From NCBI RefSeq assembly GCF_014699005.1, contig NZ_JACWZY010000003.1, positions 343,978-407,977 on the forward strand: a DNA stretch of 64,000 bases, given 5' to 3'. This stretch comes from Spirosoma profusum (lineage in GTDB: Bacteria > Bacteroidota > Bacteroidia > Cytophagales > Spirosomataceae). Each line of letters begins with the position of its first letter. Position 1 is the first letter of the stretch. The notes under the pieces are model-generated. The model was not told the origin of the DNA and ran no database searches. It was given only the letters and a program-made list of their open reading frames with translations. Positions 17,733 to 24,480 of this stretch are shown here, piece by piece. A program made the position numbers and the translations under genes.

Positions 17733-18986
17733 ATGAAAAAAATTTTTCCTCTGCTCGTGCTCCAGTTTCTGGTGTGGCCAACGGTGTCTTCCTGCCAGCC
17801 AGCATCGGCCACGTTTAAGCCTGGAACGTATCGCGCTTTTCTGAAAACGCCCGGCGGTCCGCTGCCGTTCGGGCTGGATATTCAACCTGCGCCGGGCGAT
17901 GCCAAAACATACACCGTGTTTGCCTTGAATGGCCAGGAGCGCTTACCGATGGACGCTGCTACGTTACAAGGCGACTCGTTACGTATTCCGATGACTCTGT
18001 TTGAGTCAGAATTGGTTGCAAAGATAGATGGTAATACGCTCCGGGGTGTATACCGACGCCGACGTGTAGGGCAGTCTGTACAAACTTTACCGTTCGAAGC
18101 CCAGTTCGGTCAGACGTATCGGTTTACGCCTGATGAAAAGCCAACAACTGCCAACCTCACTGGAAAATGGGCCACCGACTTTGGGAGCAAAACCGGGAAA
18201 GTGGATACAGTGAATGCGGTAGGCGTTTTCGAGCAGAAAGGAAGCAAAGTCCTCGGAACGTTTTTAACACCAACGGGCGATTATCGCTATCTTGAAGGCA
18301 ACGTAGTGGGCGATAGTCTGTTTCTATCCTGCTTCGACGGGTCGCACGTTTATTTGTTCAAAGCCAAACACAATCCAGCTACCAAAACCCTTACTGGTGG
18401 CCTATGGGCAGGTATTTCCAGTTACGAACCCTGGACCGCTCGTTTCGACCCGAGCACTGAATTACCTGATCCAGCCAAACTAACGTACCTGAAACCAGGT
18501 AAGAATACATTAAACGTATCATTTCCGGAACCCAATGGCAAAACCGTTTCACTAACCGACCCACGATTTAAGGGGAAAGTAACAATTGTGCAAATTTTGG
18601 GAACGTGGTGCCCAAACTGCATGGACGAAACGAATTTCCTGAGTCCGTGGTACCAAAAAAATAAGCAACGGGGGGTAGAAGTGTTAGGGCTGGCGTTCGA
18701 GCGGTCGGCGGAGATGGCCGTATCAGGACCGAAAATCGAACGGATGAAGCAGCGTTTTAAACTTGATTATCCCATTGCTTTAGCCGGTACGAACGATAAA
18801 GCACAGGCATCCAAAGCCCTTCCAGACCTGAATGCCGTCGTCGCTTTCCCAACGACCATCTTCATCGACAAAAAAGGCCAGGTTCGTCACATTCATACGG
18901 GCTTCTCCGGGCCAGGAACTGGTAAATACTACGAACAGTACGTTGATGAGTTCAATCGCCTGATGGATAAATTATTGGCGGAGTAG
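17733..18986 (+). CDS. Thioredoxin-like (TlpA family) lipoprotein
   Basis: The 417-residue product starts at ATG 17733 with a lipoprotein signal ending SSCQP. Residues about 30-265 are a beta-rich N-terminal region without a clear family. The C-terminal ~150 residues are a TlpA/AhpC-type thioredoxin fold with active-site WCPNC (C293 and C296) and the cis-Pro segment AFPTTIFIDKKG near 370. Such proteins act as disulfide reductases or thiol sensors in the periplasm. The upstream repeat probably contains or borders its promoter. Longer frames that read through the repeat were not used as the start. Confidence 0.85.
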   Translation: MKKIFPLLVLQFLVWPTVSSCQPASATFKPGTYRAFLKTPGGPLPFGLDIQPAPGDAKTYTVFALNGQERLPMDAATLQGDSLRIPMTLFESELVAKIDGNTLRGVYRRRRVGQSVQTLPFEAQFGQTYRFTPDEKPTTANLTGKWATDFGSKTGKVDTVNAVGVFEQKGSKVLGTFLTPTGDYRYLEGNVVGDSLFLSCFDGSHVYLFKAKHNPATKTLTGGLWAGISSYEPWTARFDPSTELPDPAKLTYLKPGKNTLNVSFPEPNGKTVSLTDPRFKGKVTIVQILGTWCPNCMDETNFLSPWYQKNKQRGVEVLGLAFERSAEMAVSGPKIERMKQRFKLDYPIALAGTNDKAQASKALPDLNAVVAFPTTIFIDKKGQVRHIHTGFSGPGTGKYYEQYVDEFNRLMDKLLAE

Positions 18987-19012
18987 AAGGGCAAATGAGC
19001 ATTATTGCCAGT

Positions 19013-19360
19013 CTACTCCAGCCACATCACTTTTTCGTAGGCAATTTCATAATCCATCTCTTCGAGCGGGATCAACTCGGTGAGATGGCCGTGTTCGTCG
19101 GTTCGGATGGCGTTCCAGCGACCGGATGCATCACGTAGCAAAATCCGGTAACCGTAAATCGGGTGCAACGTAGCAGCGTCGGTTCGGTGATCCCAGCCGG
19201 TTTGAAGTTCAACGGCAAAACCAATACGTTCTAAAACTTCCGGCAACTGATCTGCTACATTGTCGGTACCATCTAATTCCTCAATCCAAAGCACCAGTCC
19301 ATCGGTGCCCCAGTTGAAATGAAGCGAAGCCGGGCTGAGGGTGATAATTGAAGCGTTCAT
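19013..19360 (-). CDS. Unknown small acidic protein next to a RecE-like nuclease
   Basis: This is a 115-residue protein starting at ATG 19360. I do not recognise it. It is rich in Glu, Asp and Trp (LVLWIEELDGTDNVADQLPEV, then GWDHRTDAATLHP), has no export signal or membrane helix, and is probably cytoplasmic. It is the last of three minus-strand genes whose middle member is a RecE-like nuclease, so it may be an accessory subunit or simply a phage remnant. Confidence 0.6.
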   Translation of the reverse strand: MNASIITLSPASLHFNWGTDGLVLWIEELDGTDNVADQLPEVLERIGFAVELQTGWDHRTDAATLHPIYGYRILLRDASGRWNAIRTDEHGHLTELIPLEEMDYEIAYEKVMWLE

Positions 19361-19382
19361 AACATTGTTGTTTAAAATTTTT

Positions 19383-19431
19383 GCAAAGGGCATAGGGTGA
19401 ACTATCCCCTTTATCCCATGCCCTATGCTGT
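19383..19431. repeat. Short inverted repeat with GGCATAGGG / CCCTATGC arms
   Basis: GCATAGGG (19390-19397) pairs with CCCTATGC near 19421-19428, with additional CCCCTTTATCCCATGCC-like words between. It lies between two genes of the nuclease cassette and reaches into the last codons of the nuclease gene. The same words recur in the repeat after galU (24414-24474). Confidence 0.5.
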
Positions 19432-20220
19432 CATACTCCAGGCGGGTGCGGAAAGCACGGTGCTTTCCTGCTCTTCCCGCCATTTTCGGAGCCAGAAACG
19501 ATATTTCTTCCGACCGTAGTCGATAAAGCCAGGAATCGACGTAGCATCGACAGCAAACAGGCGGTGCGGACGTTGTTTCATCACGCCAATAAATACAAAC
19601 CGAAACTGGCGTGTCGATGCCCACTCCTGATTGTCGGCATTACGTAGGCTATCGACGTAAAAAGCGGCTTGTCGGTCATAATCGTATGTATAGCACGATT
19701 CCAGAAACTGTGCCTGTGTTCGGGCCGACGTCGTTTTTACATCAATCACCAGCGCGTTACGTCGTTTAGGACTTGTATAAATCATGTCTAGGCGAGCTTT
19801 ACAAGCAACGCTCGTAACAGGGTCTGTCGATAAAACGATACGTTCCCGCTCCGACATTCGCAGGTAACGGTGGCAGAACGTATCTTGCTTTATCGTACGC
19901 ATCAATGCTGCTAACTGCTCAGCCTGCGCCAGCGATAATCCATCCAATCCAGGCTGATCTGAAGAGTCGACCATATCGGGCAATAATTGTTGAATAACCG
20001 TTCCTATCGATTCGGGTTCGAGCAGATGCTGGTGAAAAGCTCGTCCAAATACCTTTGTTTTCTCACCAATAAATCGCGCCGAGGGCACCGACCAATAGCC
20101 CAGATGTTCTTCTTTCAGCCGGGTCAGATCGGAATTCGACACGCGCGGTAAGGCGCGGTACGCATCGCCGGGTGTAGCAATCGGCTGAACTGAATTTGTA
20201 TATACCGTTGGAGATAGCAT
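19423..20220 (-). CDS. RecE/exonuclease VIII-like PD-(D/E)XK nuclease
   Basis: The product is 265 residues from ATG 20220. It follows the phage RecE-like (DUF3799) pattern: RVSNSDLTRLKEEH near residue 25, FGRAFHQHLLEPES near 52, then the catalytic core with ARLDMIY near 145, NALVIDVKTT (the D-x-K motif) near 160, and YDYDRQAAFYVD (the Gln motif) near 180. In phages such nucleases chew one DNA strand for single-strand annealing recombination. No recognisable RecT, integrase or structural gene is nearby. The neighbouring 212-residue protein is the best candidate partner. Its DNA carries the window's ACGTA signature densely, so it has probably been resident for long. Confidence 0.8.
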   Translation of the reverse strand: MLSPTVYTNSVQPIATPGDAYRALPRVSNSDLTRLKEEHLGYWSVPSARFIGEKTKVFGRAFHQHLLEPESIGTVIQQLLPDMVDSSDQPGLDGLSLAQAEQLAALMRTIKQDTFCHRYLRMSERERIVLSTDPVTSVACKARLDMIYTSPKRRNALVIDVKTTSARTQAQFLESCYTYDYDRQAAFYVDSLRNADNQEWASTRQFRFVFIGVMKQRPHRLFAVDATSIPGFIDYGRKKYRFWLRKWREEQESTVLSAPAWSMTA

Positions 20221-20300
20221 CGAAAAGAAATTTAAAGAACGACGTAACGTATCGCCGACGTAGCAGTGATACGTTACGTACAATACGTTGGATCAGATGA

Positions 20301-20939
20301 TTAGCCTGCCGGAAGTAGTTCCGGGTCTTCAACTGCATGAACAAACGGATTGTAGTAGTTCATAGCCGTTTTGATGTTGGCAATATCCGTTAGCGTTTCC
20401 TGCCGGAAGATTTTTACATCCTGCGCAAACTGCTTGAGTTCTACGGTTTTCTCTACGTCGCCAATTTTGTAGGAGAACGTAGCGATATAGTAAACTCCTT
20501 TGGGCTGCACCTTCGTGTTTTCTTTTTTCTCGGCCACAGCCGTAATCACTACGTCGGACAGCGTCTGATCGTCGTAATAAAGCGGTTCGATGAGCCGGAA
20601 AATATTATCGACGGAATAGCCGTGGAAAAGAATGGCCGATACGCAGTTTTTCTCATCGATAAAAAAGATTTCAGCCCAGTTTTTAGTACCCATATTCAGG
20701 ATGTTATCCGTAAAGATGCGCCAGGCAATCGGCTGAAAGGTAAGGGTACGGCCCAGCTTCTCGGAACCATTGATGTTGAACACGCCTTCCTTCGCATCGA
20801 ACCGATATTGACGTGGATGTCCTTCCAAATATTTATACTTATTGACTACTTCTCCTGTCAATTCGTGAATCTTTTGATACGGTTTCAGTGCGTCAACGCT
20901 TTGAATTGTCGAAAGTTGGTTTTTGTTTTGTGTGTTCAT
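20301..20939 (-). CDS. Unknown protein, first gene of the RecE-like cassette
   Basis: This is a 212-residue cytoplasmic protein from ATG 20939 (a TTG eight codons earlier is less likely). I do not recognise it. The N-terminal ~40 residues are polar and helical. The middle has AWRIFTDNILNMGTKNWAEIFFIDEKN and AILFHGYSVDNIF, and the C-terminal third is helical. It lies 80 bases upstream of the nuclease and divergent from an HTH repressor-like gene. By position it may be a DNA-binding or annealing partner of the nuclease; the sequence alone does not prove this. Confidence 0.6.
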   Translation of the reverse strand: MNTQNKNQLSTIQSVDALKPYQKIHELTGEVVNKYKYLEGHPRQYRFDAKEGVFNINGSEKLGRTLTFQPIAWRIFTDNILNMGTKNWAEIFFIDEKNCVSAILFHGYSVDNIFRLIEPLYYDDQTLSDVVITAVAEKKENTKVQPKGVYYIATFSYKIGDVEKTVELKQFAQDVKIFRQETLTDIANIKTAMNYYNPFVHAVEDPELLPAG

Positions 20940-21229
20940 TAGTATTTGTTGTTTACTGTTCAAGCAGGGGACCCATGTTGCGGTCCCTTTTGCCTTTTTA
21001 CAGGGTTGTGTTTATTGACTTAAAATTACACAAATTCATGTAAAAAACAAGCCCGTTTTGTAAGTTTAGTCGTAGTTTTTTACTCATTTTTGTGTAAAAT
21101 GGCAGCGTGATTGGTAGGTGACTGAGATTCAGAGGGTAATCTGGGCCGTTTCGAGGTACCTTCACTACCTTCTGAAAATTTTTTCGGAAAACTGAAAATT
21201 TTTTTGCCAATTTTTCGCGATACATAACT
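20940..21229. promoter_or_regulatory. Divergent control region of the nuclease cassette with TTACACAAA sites
   Basis: This AT-rich gap of 290 bases separates the minus-strand nuclease cassette from the plus-strand HTH gene. TTACACAAATTCATGTAA (21026-21043) is a near-palindrome. Its half TTACACAAA recurs inverted at 21089-21097, about 55 bases away, as expected for paired operator sites of a dimeric repressor. A GGGACC/GGTCCC hairpin followed by T-rich DNA lies near 20968-20992. Near the HTH gene, CTGAAAATTTTTT occurs twice about 20 bases apart. No full Bacteroidota promoter match was found. Confidence 0.4.
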
Positions 21230-21601
21230 ATGACGATTCAACTCCGACTTCAGGAATTAATTGATGCCCTTGATGTTAGCGTCCTTGAGTTTGCCCGAAA
21301 ATTAGGTGAACGCCGGGGCGAAAAAGTCTACCATATTCTTCACGGGCGACTGAAGCCGAGTTACGATACCATCGAGAAAATTCTGATGGCCTATCCGCAG
21401 GTCAACGCCGACTGGCTGTTACGTGGTGAAGGGCTCATGTTCAAGATACTTAGCTCACCTTCGGCGGCCATTACAACTGAAGAACGGCTGCGAAATGTAG
21501 AGTATTTGCTCTTTCAGCTTAATGAACGAATGACCGTGCTACAGGCCACGAACGACCAGCTACTAGCCGAGTTGACCGCCTTAGTAAGGAAGGGTAATTA
21601 G
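21230..21601 (+). CDS. Phage repressor-like helix-turn-helix protein
   Basis: The 123-residue protein has an N-terminal HTH of the type found in Bacteroidota prophages: LIDALDVSVLEFARKLGERRGEKVYHILHGR, then SYDTIEKILMAYPQVNADWLLRGEG (about residues 7-68). A polar linker and a C-terminal coiled coil follow (about 80-120, NVEYLLFQLNERMTVLQATNDQLLAEL), which probably dimerises it. It is divergent from the RecE-like cassette and has candidate operator half-sites between, so it probably represses that cassette and perhaps itself. A terminator follows at 21719. Confidence 0.8.
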   Translation: MTIQLRLQELIDALDVSVLEFARKLGERRGEKVYHILHGRLKPSYDTIEKILMAYPQVNADWLLRGEGLMFKILSSPSAAITTEERLRNVEYLLFQLNERMTVLQATNDQLLAELTALVRKGN

Positions 21602-21718
21602 AAAATAACGTATCAGGATGTTGCGACAAATGAATTGAATGCATATATTTATTGTCAAAGTACCAGAACGAAGATCAATTTTACGTGTAAATCAACGTTT
21701 TCTTAACCTACCTCAACC

Positions 21719-21746
21719 AGCCCCTTCTTACCGGAGGGGCTTTTTT
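21719..21746 (+). terminator. Intrinsic terminator
   Basis: AGCCCCT (21719-21725) pairs with AGGGGCT (21735-21741), followed by a run of T to 21746. It lies after the HTH gene and before the acidic protein gene. Confidence 0.8.
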
Positions 21747-21798
21747 CGTAAACAACCGCCCTCACTTTCAGGTTATAGTCTGAAAAACACCAAACGTT

Positions 21799-22269
21799 AT
21801 GGCAACTACATCACCATTCGATCCAGATAAAGTAGATCCTGAGTTTTATTCACATGATCCCAGTCAACACGGCGATTCCGACTTTGGTCGCGAATCGGGT
21901 GGGGTTGGTAATAACACGTATGAAGGTGGTACGTCGGGCATGGATTTGGATTCTGAACGACGTAATGAAACCTATGAAACCCGTGAAGCCAATCAAGATA
22001 AAGGTCGCGTAGGCGAACCGCATGGCGCTAGTCTGGGTGGTACGCAGCAGTGGGACGTTGACGCCGATGCCATTTCGGACGTACCGAAAGGACAACTGAT
22101 GAGTGATGAAGCCGCTTCGAAACTGAACGAAGTAGCCGAGAACCCATCCGATGATGCGCTGCTGCACCGGGGCGACGCTACGTATCTCGAAGAGGGCGAT
22201 AATCCGAATGCGGGCTACGATCCACACGATGTAGGATACACGGGTAAAGACAAGGAAACACCTCAGTAA
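21799..22269 (+). CDS. Highly acidic, probably disordered protein
   Basis: This is a 156-residue protein without a recognised family. It is rich in Asp, Glu, Gly and Asn, with almost no hydrophobic stretches (DPEFYSHDPSQHGDSDFGRE; YEGGTSGMDLDSERRNETYE), so it is likely disordered. It has no signal peptide or Cys. Similar low-complexity acidic proteins in Bacteroidota are often stress- or desiccation-associated, but that is only a suggestion. It is a single-gene unit bounded by terminators on both sides. Confidence 0.65.
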   Translation: MATTSPFDPDKVDPEFYSHDPSQHGDSDFGRESGGVGNNTYEGGTSGMDLDSERRNETYETREANQDKGRVGEPHGASLGGTQQWDVDADAISDVPKGQLMSDEAASKLNEVAENPSDDALLHRGDATYLEEGDNPNAGYDPHDVGYTGKDKETPQ

Positions 22270-22289
22270 GCTGAGTATAAATTTGTTCT

Positions 22290-22323
22290 AAAAAACGGTC
22301 AGGTGAAAACTTGACCGTTTTTT
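22290..22323 (+). terminator. Intrinsic terminator
   Basis: AAAAAACGGTCA (22290-22301) pairs exactly with TGACCGTTTTTT (22312-22323) across a ten-base loop. It ends the acidic-protein gene; the A-tract on the other side makes it usable in both directions. Confidence 0.85.
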
Positions 22324-22424
22324 ATTTGGCCGGGCAATAAGCTTCGCGACCTCTTACTGGCATTTCTTTTGTAAACTTGCTTTTTATTTCAGTTAATCCG
22401 GCAGATTCCCGCTGCCTTCGTATT

Positions 22425-23420
22425 GTGCTCATCGAAACCCGTGCTTATGCGCGGGCGGGTTTGCTCGGTAACCCGTCCGACGGTTTTTTTGGTAAAACCA
22501 TTGCTATTTCCGTACGCAACTTTGGGGCGTCCGTTACGTTGTACCCCTCGCCAGAACTGAACGTTGAACCGCAAGCGCAGGACACGAACAGTTTCAGAAG
22601 CCTGCATCATCTGCGCGACGCCGTCAGTACGCTTGGCTATCACGGCGGTGTTCCGTTGCTGAAAGCAGCCATCAAGAAATTTGCCGAATACTGCGAAACC
22701 GAAAACATCCGGTTGCCCAATCAGAACTTTTCGATACGTTACCGAACGTCAATTCCGCGTCAGGTTGGGTTATCGGGGTCGAGCGCTATCATTGTTGCTA
22801 CGTTCCGGGCGCTCATGCAGTTTTATGGGGTCGAGATACCGCAACCCATTCTTCCTAATCTGGTGCTGGCTACCGAAACCGAAGAACTAGGCATTACGGC
22901 GGGTTTGCAGGACCGGGTAATTCAGTGTTATGAAGGTTGCGTTTACATGGATTTCGACCGTTCGATCATGGAAAAGCAGGGACACGGCGATTATGAACCC
23001 ATTGACCCGCGTCTGCTGCCCAAACTTTATATTGCTTACAATACCGACCTTGGGAAGCAATCGGGTCGCGTCCATAGTGATGTTCGGGCGCGTTGGTTAC
23101 AAGGCGAGCCGCTGGTTGTTGACACCCTGAACGCCATTGCCGACGTAGCACGTCAGGGCCAGGAAGCCATTCAGCAGCACAACATTGACCGGCTCAACGA
23201 ACTGGTCAATCGTAATTTTGATCTGCGCTCGACGATATTCAATATAAGCGACCGCAACCGCAGCCTCATCGAAGCCGCCCGTGCCTGTGGTGCATCGGCT
23301 TCCTTTACCGGCTCAGGCGGCTCCATCATTGGCATTTACCGCGACGATGCCATGCTGAACCGACTCTTTGTCGAACTCCGAAAAATAAACGCCCGCGTTA
23401 TAAAGCCGTTTGTAGTATAA
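22425..23420 (+). CDS. Glucuronokinase-like GHMP sugar kinase
   Basis: The product is 331 residues from GTG 22425, which gives the family-like start LIETRAYARAGLLGNPSDG. A TTG at 22377 would add 16 residues. GHMP motifs are clear: RAGLLGNPSDGFFGKT near residue 10 (motif 1), PRQVGLSGSSAIIVA near 120 (the ATP loop) and ASFTGSGGSIIGIY near 295 (motif 3). The wording GNPSDGFFGKTIAISV is close to plant glucuronokinases, which turn D-glucuronate into its 1-phosphate. A UTP:sugar-1-phosphate uridylyltransferase gene follows after a 112-base gap, which supports a UDP-sugar salvage role. Other substrates of this subfamily cannot be excluded. Confidence 0.75.
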   Translation: MLIETRAYARAGLLGNPSDGFFGKTIAISVRNFGASVTLYPSPELNVEPQAQDTNSFRSLHHLRDAVSTLGYHGGVPLLKAAIKKFAEYCETENIRLPNQNFSIRYRTSIPRQVGLSGSSAIIVATFRALMQFYGVEIPQPILPNLVLATETEELGITAGLQDRVIQCYEGCVYMDFDRSIMEKQGHGDYEPIDPRLLPKLYIAYNTDLGKQSGRVHSDVRARWLQGEPLVVDTLNAIADVARQGQEAIQQHNIDRLNELVNRNFDLRSTIFNISDRNRSLIEAARACGASASFTGSGGSIIGIYRDDAMLNRLFVELRKINARVIKPFVV

Positions 23421-23423
23421 TTT

Positions 23424-23532
23424 AGCGAAAGAGTGAACGAGCGAAAGTATCTGCCGGACGCTTTTACGCCGAATGATTTTCGCTCTTTCACCGCTCCGGC
23501 GGCCCGGTCGTTCGCTCTTTCACTCTTTAATT
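23424..23532 (+). repeat. GAAAGAGTGAA-family inverted repeat ending at the galU-like start codon
   Basis: The left arm AAAGAGTGAACGAGCGAAAG begins near 23428. It pairs with a right arm inside 23508-23529 (18 of 20 positions). The right end CTCTTTCACTCTTTAATT directly precedes the ATG at 23533. A closely similar element occupies the aspS leader (34858-34919) in the same orientation to its gene. Confidence 0.75.
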
Positions 23533-24402
23533 ATGATCAAAAAAGCCATTATCCCTGCTGCCGGACTTGGAACCCGGTTTTTGCCTGCCACTAAGGCACA
23601 ACCTAAAGAAATGCTTCCGATTATTGACCGGCCTACGATTCAATACGTCGTGCAGGAAGCCGTTGATTCGGGTATTGAAGATATTCTGATTATTACCGGT
23701 AAAGGAAAGCGTGCCATTGAAGATCACTTCGACCGGAATTATGAACTCGAAACCCGTCTCGAAGAAAAAGAAGACCAGTTATTGCTGGATGAAATGCGTC
23801 GGCTTTCGGACATGGCGAACCTGCACTACGTTCGTCAGCGCGAACTGAATGGGCTGGGGGATGCTATTCGGTATGCTCGCCATCATGTTGGCAATGAGCC
23901 CTTTGCAGTCCTGTTAGGCGATACCATCATGGACGCTGTGATTCCGGTAACGCAACAACTTATTGATACCCACGATCAGTATGGATGCTCCGTAATTGCG
24001 GTAGAAGAAGTACCTCACGACAAAGTGAATCGGTACGGAATTGTAGGCGGGAGATCGATAAGCGACCGAATTCTGGAACTGGAAACGCTGGTCGAGAAAC
24101 CTTCTGTTAACGAAGCTCCGTCTAATCTGGCTATTGCCGGACGATACATTCTGACACCCGAAATTTTTTCGATGCTGGAACAGACGCCTGCTGGTAAAAA
24201 CAATGAGATTCAGTTGACCGACGCCATGTTGCTGCTGCTCAAACGCGAAAACCTGTACGCCCACCGCATCGAAGGGAAACGTCACGACATTGGCAACAAA
24301 CTTGATTTCCTGAAAACAACAGTAGAATTTGCCCTCAAACGCCCTGAATTTGCCGATAAGTTTCGGGCTTTTCTGGAGGAAATATTGCGTAAAGGGGAGT
24401 AA
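23533..24402 (+). CDS. galU: UTP-glucose-1-phosphate uridylyltransferase (GalU family)
   Basis: The product is 289 residues, typical for GalU, from ATG 23533. An upstream frame that reads through the repeat is not coding. The nucleotide-binding start is KKAIIPAAGLGTRFLPATKA (residues 3-22). QPKEMLPIIDRPTIQYVV and EDILIITGKGKRAIEDHFD follow. Later motifs are FAVLLGDTIMD near 125 and a C-terminal GKRHDIGNKLDFLKT near 258. It makes UDP-glucose from UTP and glucose-1-phosphate. Next to a glucuronokinase it might also accept glucuronate-1-phosphate, which is inference. Confidence 0.92.
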   Translation: MIKKAIIPAAGLGTRFLPATKAQPKEMLPIIDRPTIQYVVQEAVDSGIEDILIITGKGKRAIEDHFDRNYELETRLEEKEDQLLLDEMRRLSDMANLHYVRQRELNGLGDAIRYARHHVGNEPFAVLLGDTIMDAVIPVTQQLIDTHDQYGCSVIAVEEVPHDKVNRYGIVGGRSISDRILELETLVEKPSVNEAPSNLAIAGRYILTPEIFSMLEQTPAGKNNEIQLTDAMLLLLKRENLYAHRIEGKRHDIGNKLDFLKTTVEFALKRPEFADKFRAFLEEILRKGE

Positions 24403-24413
24403 GGCTATTAGGG

Positions 24414-24474
24414 CAAAGGGGTAAGACCATAGGGCCAGAGTTCGCTTTCCCTATGCCCTTACCCCTTTTGCCAT
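24414..24474. repeat. Inverted repeat with GGGGTAAG/CTTACCCC arms between convergent genes
   Basis: GGCAAAGGGGTAAG with CATAGGG on the left pairs with CCCTATGCCCTTACCCC on the right, with a few mismatches. It spans almost the whole gap between the galU stop and the stop of the large minus-strand gene, so it may end both transcripts. Related words occur at 19383-19431. Confidence 0.6.
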
Positions 24475-24480
24475 ATGCTT

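Noticed and set aside
20998..21225. 75-codon minus-strand frame in the nuclease cassette control region
   Set aside because: It is AT-driven, Lys/Phe-rich, overlaps the operator-like sites and the region next to the HTH start, and shows no domain pattern.
19013..21601. Complete prophage
   Set aside because: No integrase, terminase, capsid, tail or lysis genes, and no attachment-site duplication could be seen.
21639..21830. 63-codon plus-strand frame
   Set aside because: It reads through the terminator at 21719-21746 and overlaps the start of the acidic protein gene.
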